Positions 37,101 to 45,091 of a stretch of 64,000 nt of DNA are shown piece after piece. This DNA comes from an uncultured Bacteroidales bacterium (GTDB lineage Bacteria > Bacteroidota > Bacteroidia > Bacteroidales > FEN-979). The notes beneath the pieces were generated by a model that saw only the letters and a program-made list of their open reading frames with translations, made no database searches and had not been told where the DNA came from. Position 1 is the first letter of the stretch. The number at the start of each line of letters is the position of its first letter. The stretch is taken from assembly GCA_903959905.1 (NCBI GenBank), contig CAJBYO010000030.1, positions 23,589 through 87,588 on the forward strand. The letters run 5' to 3'. The position numbers and the translations under genes were made by a program.

Positions 37101-39960
37101 CAGGCTGTGTAATAGTCCTGAATGATCTTGCATCGCATGAATGCGAGTCAGTCACGGTAAGGTTATAGGTGCCAGCGCATAAACCAGTGAGGTCTGCGGT
37201 GGTTGCGCCATTACTCCAGTGGTATGTATATGGAGGTGTACCACCAAGTGTAAACTCAGTTGTTATGGTACCGTTGCAGGCGCCAAAACAAGTTACATTG
37301 GTAGTGGATCCCTGCCATGAAACTTCACCGGGCTCAGTAACAGTCCAGCTATCGGAGATGGTACAATTGTGAGCATCTGTAATTGTTACGGTATAGTCAC
37401 CAGGGCAAAGTCCGCTGATATCCTGTGAGGTTGAACCGGCTGGGTCACTCCATACATAAGTATATGGTGAAGTTCCTCCGTTTGGTGTAATGTTGATTGA
37501 ACCGTCGCATTCTCCGAAGCAGCTTGCACTTGAACCGACGCCGGTAACGGCGAGTGCTTCTGGTGCACCAACTGTCCAGCTTCCTTCAAATGTACACTGA
37601 TGTGAATCAGTTACGGTAACGGTATATGTTCCTTCGCAAAGGCCGCTGATATTCTGTGTAGTTTCAGCGTTGCTCCATAAGAAGCCATAAGGAGCTGTTC
37701 CGCCGCCTACGCTGGTAATTGCGATCATACCGTTGCAGTCGCCTTTACATGAGGCATCAATAACCTGACCAATAGCGTTAACCGGAGCAGGCTGTCCTAC
37801 GCAGAAACTGCCGGTTGCTGAACACTGATTTGCATCAGTTACAGTAACAGTATAGCAGCCAGCTGCGAGATCCATGATATCTTCAGTTGTAGCTGAATTG
37901 CTCCATAAGTAGCTGTAAACAACCGTGCCACCTGTAACTGTGATATCAATTGCTCCACCTGAGCCGTTGTAGCAGAGGGCAGGAGTGATAACAGCGACTG
38001 GGTCAACAACCAGAAGTTCAGGTTGTGTGATTGTTCTGAATGCTCTTGCATCACAGGAGTGGGCGTCAGTTACAGTAAGTTCATAGAGACCAGCACACAA
38101 TCCTGTAAGGTCAGCGGTTGTTGCACCGTTGCTCCAGTGATAAGTATAAGGTGGGGTGCCGCCAAGTGTAAACTCAGTAGTAATGGTGCCGTTGCATGCA
38201 CCAAAACATGTTACATTGGTTGTTGAACCCTGCCATGATACTTCACCAGGTTGTGTTACTGTAAAGGTGCCAACAACTGTACAGTTTTGTGCATCGGTAA
38301 CAGTCACAAAGAAATCACCGGCGCAGAGGCCAGTTACGTTCTGTGATGTTGAAGCTGCAGGATCACTCCATGCATAAGTGTAAGGTGATGTTCCACCGTT
38401 AGGTGTAATATCAATTGAACCATCACATACGCTGTAGCATGATGCTGCAGAAGCCAGACCTGTAACACCAAGTTCAGCAGGTGCTCCTACAGTCCATGTG
38501 CCGAGTGTTGTGCAATTGTGTGCATCAGTAATTAATACACTGTAAGGTCCTTTGCACAGACCGGTAACATTCTGAGTAGTGGCTGAATTGCTCCATGAAT
38601 AGGTATAAGGAGCTGTGCCGCCGGCAGGAGTAATGTTTATTGCTCCATCGCATGAAAGATTGCAGAGTGCATCAACTGGTGTTCCTGTAACTGAAAGAAC
38701 CTGAGGGGCTCCGACAGTCCAGTTGCCAACCAATGTACAAGCGTTGTCATCAGTGATGGTTACAGCATAAGTGCCAGCACAAAGTCCGGTTGGATCTTCT
38801 GTTGTTGCACCATTGCTCCAAAAATATGTGTATGGGCTTGTTCCGCCTGTAGCTGTGATGGCGATTGAACCATTGCAGTCATTGAAACAAAGAACGTCGG
38901 TTGCCTGACCGCTCACTGCAAGTGCAGCGGGTTCGGTAACACAGATACTCGTTGATGCAGTGCAAAGGTTAGCATCGGTTACGGTAACGGTATAGCATCC
39001 TGCAAATAATCCGCTGATTGAGCTTCCGGTTTCACCGTTGCTCCAGAGGTAAGTATAAGGTGCTGTTCCGCCAGAGGAAAATACAGTGATTGAACCAGAG
39101 TTTCCGCCGAAACAAAGCACGTTGGAAGGTTCTCCGTTAACTGCAAGAGGATAGAGTGGCTGACCAACATACCAGCTGTCAGTTGTCGTACAATTGTGAC
39201 TGTCAGTAACAGTTACGGTATACATACCTGCCGCTAATCCGCTGACATCTTCAGTAGTTGCGCTGGTGCTCCAAAGGTAAGTGAACGGTGAATTTCCTCC
39301 ACCGGGTGTAATGTCAATAGATCCGTTGCTTCCGCCGTTGCACGTTGCAGCTGTTGGTGTGCCGGTAACAGTCAGAAGTGTGGATGATTCCGTGACAACA
39401 AAAACGCTTGAAGCCTGGGTACATGATTTTCCGTCAGTAACTGTCACCTGGTAGGTTCCAGCACTGAGGTTAGTCAGGTCCTGGGTGGTAGCGCCATTGC
39501 TCCACAAATAAGTGTAGGGGATTTGTCCGCCTGAAACGCTGATATCAATAGAGCCGGTGCTTGAACCGAAGCAAATTACAGGAGAAGTAATCCCTGTAAT
39601 GATGATCGGGGCAAGAACGGTTACTGTAACACGACCTCCGAAGAATCCTCCCGGGGGGGGAGCAAACTGAATGGAGAGGTAGAATTTATCAGTTGCATAT
39701 CCGACTTCGCCAACATTGATAACAGGATCCCTCTCACTTGAGGTCCAGGAACCGCTGAAATTTTCCCAATGGAAAGTCGCGAATTGATTGTCGCAGCCGG
39801 CAGTGTAATTACAGAGAAGCTGAATTGGCTCTCCATAACACAAAGGCGTTTTAACAACCGTTTGTGATCTGGCATTGTATGACAATGCCAGCATGAAGAA
39901 TATTAAGACCGGTAGTAGTCTTAACAACTTCATCGTTGTCTTCAGGTAAAGTGTTTTCAT
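31183..39960 (-). CDS. Giant SprB-repeat adhesin with dockerin, cohesin and T9SS sorting domain
   Basis: The protein has 2925 residues. The signal peptide is MKLLRLLPVLIFFMLALSYN, starting at Met1 or Met10. About 29 SprB-like repeats of about 75 residues run from about residue 120 to 2340 (GGTSPYTYVWSDPA, GLCAGTYTVTVTD), with about four Cys each. Two PKD/Ig-like domains, a CNA-B-like domain and a dockerin-like module follow (GDVNASGFVTALDALYIK, about 2628-2650; GLCEGDVNGS). A cohesin (AMTLFMGYDANRFEV, about 2710-2820) and a T9SS type A domain (2837-2925) end the protein. SprB of Flavobacterium is a cell-surface gliding adhesin carrying these repeats. Gliding or adhesion here is inferred. The gene has its own terminator. 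Confidence 0.85.
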   Translation of the reverse strand: MKTLYLKTTMKLLRLLPVLIFFMLALSYNARSQTVVKTPLCYGEPIQLLCNYTAGCDNQFATFHWENFSGSWTSSERDPVINVGEVGYATDKFYLSIQFAPPPGGFFGGRVTVTVLAPIIITGITSPVICFGSSTGSIDISVSGGQIPYTYLWSNGATTQDLTNLSAGTYQVTVTDGKSCTQASSVFVVTESSTLLTVTGTPTAATCNGGSNGSIDITPGGGNSPFTYLWSTSATTEDVSGLAAGMYTVTVTDSHNCTTTDSWYVGQPLYPLAVNGEPSNVLCFGGNSGSITVFSSGGTAPYTYLWSNGETGSSISGLFAGCYTVTVTDANLCTASTSICVTEPAALAVSGQATDVLCFNDCNGSIAITATGGTSPYTYFWSNGATTEDPTGLCAGTYAVTITDDNACTLVGNWTVGAPQVLSVTGTPVDALCNLSCDGAINITPAGGTAPYTYSWSNSATTQNVTGLCKGPYSVLITDAHNCTTLGTWTVGAPAELGVTGLASAASCYSVCDGSIDITPNGGTSPYTYAWSDPAASTSQNVTGLCAGDFFVTVTDAQNCTVVGTFTVTQPGEVSWQGSTTNVTCFGACNGTITTEFTLGGTPPYTYHWSNGATTADLTGLCAGLYELTVTDAHSCDARAFRTITQPELLVVDPVAVITPALCYNGSGGAIDITVTGGTVVYSYLWSNSATTEDIMDLAAGCYTVTVTDANQCSATGSFCVGQPAPVNAIGQVIDASCKGDCNGMIAITSVGGGTAPYGFLWSNAETTQNISGLCEGTYTVTVTDSHQCTFEGSWTVGAPEALAVTGVGSSASCFGECDGSINITPNGGTSPYTYVWSDPAGSTSQDISGLCPGDYTVTITDAHNCTISDSWTVTEPGEVSWQGSTTNVTCFGACNGTITTEFTLGGTPPYTYHWSNGATTADLTGLCAGTYNLTVTDSHSCDARSFRTITQPDLLVIDPVAVITPAVCYGGSGGSIEITVTGGTLPYSFIWSNNATTQNISGLTAGCYTVTVTDANNCTDTESFCVGQPDPVTATGTVVNALCKDDCNGTITLSGIAGGTAPYGFLWSNGETTQNISGLCEGAYTVTILDAHECSFTGSWTVGAPNVLDVTGVPSNTMCYGDCNGMIDITPVGGTAPYTYVWSDPAGSTSQNVDGLCAGDYFVTVTDAHNCTVVGSWTVGQPGEVSWQGSTTNVTCFGACNGTVTTEFTIGGTPPYTYLWSNGATTADLTGLCAGLYVLTVTDSHSCDARSFRTITEPAVLAVSPTAVIVPALCYNGTGGSIDITVSGGTAPYGFVWSNSATTEDIFDLSAGCYTVTVTDVNACATTASFCVGQPDPIAAIGQVTDALCKGDCNGLITLTSVTGGTAPYNYAWSNAETTQNISGLCEGTYTVTITDAHSCDLVGSWTVGAPQTLTVEGAATNSLCFGDCNGMIDIIPLGGTSPYTYVWSDPAASTSQDVNGLCAGDYFVTVTDAHNCTVVGSWTVGQPGEVSWQGSTTNVTCNGACNGTITTEFTLGGTPPYTYHWSNGATTADLTGLCAGLYELTVTDAHSCDARSFRTITQPDVLVINPVGVITPALCYGGSGGSIEITVTGGTLPYSFLWSNNATTQNISGLEAGCYTVTVTDANDCSDTETFCVGQPDAIAAIGVVTDVSCKGDCNGLITLTSVTGGTPPYAFAWSNFATTQNASGLCEGTYTVTITDSHSCEFVGSWTVGAPEVLTVTGVPTNSLCFGDCNGMIDITPLGGTSPYTYVWSDPAASTSQDVTGLCAGDYFVTVTDAHNCTVVESWTVGQPGEVSWQGSTTNVTCFGACNGTITTEFTMGGTPPYTYHWSNGATTADLTGLCAGLYELTVTDSHSCDARSFRTITEPAVLAVDPNAGITNVSCYGFQNGAIDITVTGGTEPYGYLWSNNATTQDISGLIAGCYTVTVTDYQNCMTTASFCISQPNLLTVVGSSTDALCKGDCNGTISLTVDGGTQPYAFAWSNGATTEDLTGLCEGMYSVTVTDAQSCDNFATFTIHAPDELVIGQPVVTDVTCYGASNGSINGGTITGVPPVILPIPVTGGTLPYTYLWSNGLTTDNLCCLVAGCYTVTVTDAHGCTDISSWCITQPPALTLEGALTSIACYSAATGAIDLTVTGGTPPIQNYTWSNGATTEDISGLTAGIYSVTVEDFNGCLATNSWEILQPTQLVVTLVDITNVSCFGLADGAINITVTGGTTPYSFAWSNSETTQNISGLEAGCYTVTVTDANGCTTTGSWCVTQPDALALEGAITSVDCYSFSTGAIDLTVTGGTMPYVYAWSNGASTEDLSGLLAGIYTVTVTDAHSCSITDSYEVLEPPMWSVGVTGPTSACCNAPGVDDYYANVFGVPTNCAIEYEWVVVGGTITSGWNTAHITVDWACCTQGTVTVTATKCDGCYLSSTLDVTVSLPPAPVVTGPATVYSNGTDTYCALPYIPGHLYSWSVVNGSYTTIPGTNCITVTWDSYPACGCAKVIVCETDPITGCTGCDTLYITMLPNPSDISIQGTVSYKNGLPNTPLNGVTIKLRNLTSGLIVGTTVSGPNMNPPLYTGDPGYYAFTNVPAGNYRLESSFNGTWGGNNATDALLVQLQAGLEFGNPSLWILQGLYHTVGDVNASGFVTALDALYIKLRTVGSINSYPAGDWAFEQPTVSTLPAVVDFAGLCEGDVNGSYIPTGFKEASFLSVVDDETQIVPVDQTFAYEIRSNMVAKLGAMTLFMGYDANRFEVMDVTSSSNDEMKYVIEDGNVAIAWADTKPMSVRNNDQIFTLNVKSKAPITEATQIFNVKAGSEFASPAGTRYDNFDLKMSKVMTVGGSNEFSIFNYPNPFATSTKIVYALPEAGKVTLVITDMFGKTVRTLVDENQAAGTYTIPVNAIELNMASGIYLYRIEAAGATNTYVKVNKMIFAR
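32945..39600 (-). repeat. SprB-type repeat array with 918-bp higher-order period
   Basis: About 29 repeats of about 225-230 bp lie in one gene. Inside the array a unit of four repeats (306 residues, 918 bp) recurs. The anchor CCATGAAACT or its near-copy begins at 34561, 35479, 36397, 37315 and 38233, exactly 918 bp apart each time. Copies differ mostly at third codon positions. Confidence 0.9.
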
Positions 39961-40483
39961 AATTTACTGATTAGTTTAAACTAGGTTTATTTATAAATGG
40001 GTAAATATAGAGGGGTTAATTAATTTCAACTGATTGAAACTATCTTCTACACCACTACGGCGGTGGTTCTAACAGGATGTATATTTTGGTTGTGTGCATG
40101 GCTTTTGTTTTGGTTTACTGAATACTAATTTATATTAAAACTAAATATTGAAATCAGCAAATGCCTAGTAATTAACTCTTTCTTTCTGAAATTGTTAGAG
40201 TAATTACATAACACGCTGAAAGTCTGTTTCTTCGTTGAAGAATAAGTAGACGAAAGTAGAAAAAAAAACTTCATCTTGGTTCATTCTTTAACCAAAAAAT
40301 TGTATCATTTCAAGAATTACGACAACTGATGACCAAAATCATGTATTTTTATTATTTTTGTCAAATATTGTTGTGTTTTTAACACCAATATGCATTTTAG
40401 CCTATCAATTTTGAGTCAAAGATAAAACCTATTTTGAATTATTATTTGGAATCAATGTTAATAAATGTTAAATCAGGCGGGAA
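39961..40483. other. AT-rich divergent intergenic region
   Basis: This 523-bp region separates the SprB-repeat gene (minus) from the response-regulator gene (plus). It has no open frame of note. It holds a weak ACCAC/GTGGT inverted repeat around 40051-40067 and two TAnnTTTG-like boxes: 40353-40360 on plus and 40417-40424 on minus. The promoters for both genes must lie here, but I cannot place the SprB one with confidence. Confidence 0.6.
40353..40360 (+). promoter_or_regulatory. Possible -7 element for the response-regulator gene
   Basis: TATTTTTG matches the Bacteroidetes TAnnTTTG -7 consensus. No convincing TTTG -33 box stands upstream. It would give a 5' leader of about 115 bases. Confidence 0.3.
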
Positions 40484-41152
40484 ATGGAGAATATTTATGA
40501 AGAAAAGAACAAGATTAGAATCCTTATAGCTGAACATCAGGGAATTATTCTTCACGCCCTGATCTCGCTGATTCGCTCATTCGGTGAATTTGAGATTACC
40601 GGTACTGCCACCAACGGATATGAAGTGCTGAAAAACCTGGAAGGGTCAAAACCTGATGTTGTTTTACTGGACATCAAGAAACCCGGACTTTCCGGGATTG
40701 AGGTAACCAGGATCATTGATGACAAGATGCCTTGGGTGAAAGTTATATCATTGTCAAGGCATAATCATCCTTTTTTTATCAAAGAGATGCTGAAGAATGG
40801 TGCCAAGGGGTTTTTGTCAAAAAATTGTACCGTAGATGAGCTGCGTGAAGGGATCAAACGGGTTTATGACGGAAAAACCTATTTTTGCAATGTGTGTTCG
40901 CAGGTCATCCTCAGGGATTATGCTTATGATGCAGAGACCGGATCTGTTGACCTTCGTACAATAACTCCGAGGGAGATTGAAATTATCAATTACCTTTCAG
41001 AAGGGTATTCGACAAATGACATCTCCAGTAAATTATTTATCAGCAGCAAAACGGTTGAACGGCATAAGTCCAATCTGTTCAAAAAACTGAAATTACGTAA
41101 TACGGCACACCTGGTGAAAGTTGCAGTTGAAAATGGCCTGTTAATTATATGA
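40484..41152 (+). CDS. NarL/LuxR-family response regulator
   Basis: The protein has 222 residues. The receiver domain (1-130) has its phosphoacceptor Asp63 in VVLLDIKKPG and the conserved Lys in GFLSKN. The acidic pair that normally coordinates Mg is reduced to Glu17-His18 (ILIAEHQG). The C-terminal LuxR helix-turn-helix (about 155-215) contains TPREIEIINYLSEGYS and ISSKTVERHKSNLFKKL. No kinase gene is adjacent; the nearest is at 49545. It lies divergent from the SprB gene and seven bases before a TMTC-like gene, so it may be part of that transcript and may regulate the surface cluster. The regulatory target is inferred. Confidence 0.88.
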   Translation: MENIYEEKNKIRILIAEHQGIILHALISLIRSFGEFEITGTATNGYEVLKNLEGSKPDVVLLDIKKPGLSGIEVTRIIDDKMPWVKVISLSRHNHPFFIKEMLKNGAKGFLSKNCTVDELREGIKRVYDGKTYFCNVCSQVILRDYAYDAETGSVDLRTITPREIEIINYLSEGYSTNDISSKLFISSKTVERHKSNLFKKLKLRNTAHLVKVAVENGLLII

Positions 41153-41159
41153 GAAAGTT

Positions 41160-43115
41160 ATGAAACCAAAAGTTCCTTTAAAAGCCCAGCCTAAAAGCAT
41201 CAGGCAGCCCCGGGAAAGGGTGATGAAAAAGCAAAGCCCTCTCCGCGAGTATTTACTAAATGAGCCGGTCCTTGTCGGATTCTTTCTTCTTTTGACTTTG
41301 ATTTCCTACTGGCCGGTGTTTCATGCTGATTTTATACCCACATGGGACGACAAGGCATATGTTATCGACAACATGATGATCAGAAGCCTCTCTTTTGATT
41401 CCATCCGGCAGATGTTCAGTTCACAGGTTGGAGGAACATATGTGCCCCTACCATTGCTTTCCTATGCGATAGAATATAAAATCTGGGGTTTGAACCCGCT
41501 TCCTTTTCACATCACGAACCTGGTACTTCACCTGATATGTACATATTTGGTTTTTAAGGTGCTTTGTTCGCTGAAAATTGGTAAAGTTTATGCTGCTGCA
41601 GCTACGCTGATCTATGGCATACACCCGATGGGGGTTGAGTCGGTGGCCTGGGTGACAGAAAGAAAGGACCTCCTGTACAGCGTATTTTATTTTGGGGCGC
41701 TCTTACTATATATATATTATGTACAGGCGACGACCCGCCGAAAGTTGTTCTTCGCCCTCAGCCTGGGTGTTTTTATCCTGGCCCTCTTTTCAAAAATACA
41801 GGCTGTGTCTCTTCCCCTGGTGCTGTTGCTTGTTGATTATTATTTCAGGCGTACCGGATGGGTTAAGCTGGTGATTGAAAAATTGCCATTTTTTATTCTT
41901 TCTATTGTTTTCGGGGTTGCCGGGATATTTGTTCTAAGAAGTGTGGGTGCTTTGAAAATCAATGATCTTTATACCCTGCAGGAAAGGATCTTCTTCGGGA
42001 TATATACTTTTGATGCGTATTTCCTGAAGTTCTTCGTTCCTGCTACAATGAGTTCCTTTTATCCTTATCCTGTTACAACCGGGAATGCCCTGCCAGCGTT
42101 GTACTACCTGAGTCCTTTGCTTGTAATCATCCTGGGAATCGGGTTGTACCGCACTGCCGGGAAAACCAGGGCAGTGGTATTCGGTGGACTTTTTTTCCTG
42201 TTCTCTGTGTTTTTTATGTTGCAGATTTTTGGAGCAGGTGCCGGTTTCCTGGCCGACAGGTATGTGAAAGTTCCTTACCTCGGCCTCGTATTTATTGCCG
42301 GCTGGGGCCTGGAAAATATCCCCGGGCGGTTCAAAAAGTTCAGACCGTACGTATGGGCCGTTTTTTTAGGATTTTGTAGCATTTTAATGGCATCAACCTA
42401 TCAAAGGTGTAACATATGGAAAAATGGCGAAACGTTGTGGTCTGACGTTATTCAGAAGTACCCGGGAAAAGATTCACGGCCTTATGCCTGCCGCGGATTG
42501 TACTACCGCGCGGAGAATGAGAACGACAAAGCACTGGCCGATTTTAATACGTCACTCACCCTGTCCGGGAGCGATGACGAAATCATGCTGATGCGTGGCA
42601 ACATCTTTTTTGATAAGGGGAAGGACGATTCTGCCTACATGGATTACATCAGGGTCATCAGGATGAAGATGGATAATGCCCTTGCACTGGGAAATCTTGG
42701 GGCGATCTATGTGCGTAGAAACCAGCCGGATTCTGCGGTGTTTTATCTGAATAAGTCTATTCAGCTTGATTCCGCGAATGCTGTTACCTATGCAAACAGG
42801 GCTGTTGCATACGGCGGACTTGGCAACACCGAGCAATCGATTCTGGATTTCAAGCATTACCTGAGCCTGAAGCCTAATGACGAAAGGGTGTTCATGAGTG
42901 TGGCACTTGCATACCAGAAGCTTGGACGTTTTCAGGAGAGCATCGGGTGGTTCGACAAGGCAATCAACCTGAAACCTAATTTCGGGAACTTCTATTTTTT
43001 CAGGTCCCAGTCTTATAAATATATGGGGAACAGGGCCAGGGCCCTTGCCGACGGGATAAAAGCCCGCGACCTGGGGGCAAATGTTCCGCCGGAATATATA
43101 CAGTCATTACAGTAA
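41160..43115 (+). CDS. TMTC-like GT-C membrane protein with TPRs
   Basis: The protein has 651 residues with a basic cytoplasmic N-terminus of about 35 residues. FIPTWDDKAYVIDN carries the acidic pair, and HPMGVESVAWVTERKDLLY matches the 854-aa paralogue at 16181 closely. Membrane segments run to about residue 420. Residues 440-645 hold about six TPRs (ALGNLGAIYVRRNQPDSAVF, TYANRAVAYGGLGNTEQS). It follows the response-regulator gene by seven bases. It belongs to the ERKD subgroup of the family. Confidence 0.86.
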   Translation: MKPKVPLKAQPKSIRQPRERVMKKQSPLREYLLNEPVLVGFFLLLTLISYWPVFHADFIPTWDDKAYVIDNMMIRSLSFDSIRQMFSSQVGGTYVPLPLLSYAIEYKIWGLNPLPFHITNLVLHLICTYLVFKVLCSLKIGKVYAAAATLIYGIHPMGVESVAWVTERKDLLYSVFYFGALLLYIYYVQATTRRKLFFALSLGVFILALFSKIQAVSLPLVLLLVDYYFRRTGWVKLVIEKLPFFILSIVFGVAGIFVLRSVGALKINDLYTLQERIFFGIYTFDAYFLKFFVPATMSSFYPYPVTTGNALPALYYLSPLLVIILGIGLYRTAGKTRAVVFGGLFFLFSVFFMLQIFGAGAGFLADRYVKVPYLGLVFIAGWGLENIPGRFKKFRPYVWAVFLGFCSILMASTYQRCNIWKNGETLWSDVIQKYPGKDSRPYACRGLYYRAENENDKALADFNTSLTLSGSDDEIMLMRGNIFFDKGKDDSAYMDYIRVIRMKMDNALALGNLGAIYVRRNQPDSAVFYLNKSIQLDSANAVTYANRAVAYGGLGNTEQSILDFKHYLSLKPNDERVFMSVALAYQKLGRFQESIGWFDKAINLKPNFGNFYFFRSQSYKYMGNRARALADGIKARDLGANVPPEYIQSLQ

Positions 43116-43129
43116 AGCGGTCTGATATA

Positions 43130-45058
43130 ATGAAAGGTAAATATCTCTATCTGTTTGTTTTTCTATTCGGGGCTTCGTTATACCTGAATACACTACCCAA
43201 TAAATACGCCTATGACGACTTCAGTGTTGTTGAAGGGAACAATTTTACACGGCAGGGGATCCCGGGCATTTTCAGCCACCTTTTCAATGACAGTTTTACC
43301 GGGTTCACCGGACAGAAGAACCTGTTCAGGGGCGGGAGGTACAGGCCCTTATCACTGATCACCTTCAGCCTTGAATACCAGGTTTTTGGGACAAATCCGC
43401 ATGTCAGCCATTTTATAAACATGGTTTTATACGGGCTCATCTGCATGCTGCTCTTCAGGGTACTGGCCTTGTTACTGCGTGAAAAGGTTGTATTCAAGAA
43501 ACCCCGAGATTACTTTATAAGCATATCGTTCATGACTGCTTTAATTTTTGCTGCGCATCCCATCCACACCGAGGTTGCAGCCAACATTAAGGGCCGGGAT
43601 GAGTTAATGGCCTTGCTTTTCGGGTTGCTTGCATGGAAATCAGTGATTACCTGGTTTGATTATAGGACGGTTAAAAGTGCAATTTCAGGGGGCGTATTCT
43701 TTTTCCTTGCCCTTATGTCGAAGGAAAGTGCCGCGCCCTTGCTGATCCTTCTGCCGCTGTCGGTATATTGTTGCCGCAGCAGGGAGGTTTTCAGAAAATC
43801 TGCCCTGGTTGCCTTGCTGAGCCTGGCAGCAGCCTTTACTGTTTTTATGGTCATCCGTCAGAGTGTGTTGGGCTGGGGGGCCAAACCTGCCATGGAGGAC
43901 AACATATTAAGCAATTCGTTTATGTATGCTTCCGGTCTTTCCGAGCGATACGGGACCACTTTTTACACTTTATGGCTGTATGTAAGGCTGTTGTTGTTTC
44001 CCTACCCGCTCACCATTGATTATTATCCTTTTTATATTCCCTACGTTGGCATGTTCAGCATGAAAGCCATTTTCCCCCTTGTGCTCTATGCGGCCCTTTC
44101 GGTTACCGCTTTAATTCTTGCATACAGGAAAAATCTGGCCGGATTCGGCTTGCTGTTTTACCTCATTGCACTCTTTCCAGTATCAAACCTGTTGTTTATC
44201 GTTGGCCCATTCATGGGCGAGCGCTTCGCATTTATCCCATCACTGGGGTTCATCTTTATGCTGGCATGGGTAATTATCCGTGTTGCGGAGAAAATCAGGA
44301 TGGTCAAATACCTGCCAGGGGTGTTGTCATTGTTGCTCCTGACCTTTTCAGGAATGACCATTTCCCGGAATTTTGACTGGAAGGATAATTTCACCCTGTA
44401 TACCCATGATGTGGAAACCTCTGTGAACAGTGCTGTTATTACCAAGGGAGCAGGACATGAGTTCTTACTGAAGGCCGAGGCGACGCAGGATTATAATGAG
44501 AAGAAATCCTATGCTGAACAGGCAGTTCCTTACCTGGAACAGGCGGTGAAGCTGAATAAAACCACCACGGAGACACTTTTACTTGGGAATGCTTATTATG
44601 AAAGCGGAAATATTGAGCCAGCCCTTAAAATGTACCTGGAAACCCTGAAATTAAGTGCGACCTATGAAAAGGCTTTTACCAATTACCTGATCGCGGTAAA
44701 CCGTTTGCCGTCGCCGCCGCTGAAAATTGATTATTATAATGTGCTTATCCGCACAACAGGTGAGCGGTTTGAACCATACTACCAGAAGGGGCTTGTTTTC
44801 GGAAAGGAGATGAATATGCCAGACTCTTCGATCAGTAACCTGGTGAGGGCTTCCGGCATTGACAGCACAAAGGTGGATTGCCTGAGTGACCTTGGTGTTG
44901 CATTTGCGATGAAGGGGGACTTTGCCCATTCTGCATTTTACCTGGAAAAGGCGCTCAGAGCGAATCCTTCCGATAACAAAACACGACAGAACCTGGCAGC
45001 ATCATACTACCGCCTGGGGAACCTGGCGAAGGCAAAGGAGTTGACGGGAGGCAGGTAG
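43130..45058 (+). CDS. TMTC-like GT-C membrane protein with TPRs (KGRD subgroup)
   Basis: The protein has 642 residues. The start ATG 43130 is 14 bases after the preceding stop. KYAYDDFSVVEGNNF provides the acidic pair, and HPIHTEVAANIKGRDELM replaces the ERKD loop. Membrane segments extend to about residue 415. The C-terminal part has about five TPRs (LLGNAYYESGNIEPALK, AFYLEKALRANPSDN). It is strikingly similar along its length to the convergent neighbour at 45092, including TNTLT/LNTLP and SYDSFTGF/NDSFTGF segments, so the two are a recent inverted duplicate pair. Confidence 0.86.
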   Translation: MKGKYLYLFVFLFGASLYLNTLPNKYAYDDFSVVEGNNFTRQGIPGIFSHLFNDSFTGFTGQKNLFRGGRYRPLSLITFSLEYQVFGTNPHVSHFINMVLYGLICMLLFRVLALLLREKVVFKKPRDYFISISFMTALIFAAHPIHTEVAANIKGRDELMALLFGLLAWKSVITWFDYRTVKSAISGGVFFFLALMSKESAAPLLILLPLSVYCCRSREVFRKSALVALLSLAAAFTVFMVIRQSVLGWGAKPAMEDNILSNSFMYASGLSERYGTTFYTLWLYVRLLLFPYPLTIDYYPFYIPYVGMFSMKAIFPLVLYAALSVTALILAYRKNLAGFGLLFYLIALFPVSNLLFIVGPFMGERFAFIPSLGFIFMLAWVIIRVAEKIRMVKYLPGVLSLLLLTFSGMTISRNFDWKDNFTLYTHDVETSVNSAVITKGAGHEFLLKAEATQDYNEKKSYAEQAVPYLEQAVKLNKTTTETLLLGNAYYESGNIEPALKMYLETLKLSATYEKAFTNYLIAVNRLPSPPLKIDYYNVLIRTTGERFEPYYQKGLVFGKEMNMPDSSISNLVRASGIDSTKVDCLSDLGVAFAMKGDFAHSAFYLEKALRANPSDNKTRQNLAASYYRLGNLAKAKELTGGR

Positions 45059-45091
45059 GAAGCTGGAGATCCTGATACCGAGGCGCGAAAG

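Noticed and set aside
33960..38720. CRISPR-like array
   Set aside because: The repeats are coding SprB modules of about 225 bp with no short repeat-spacer pattern and no cas genes.
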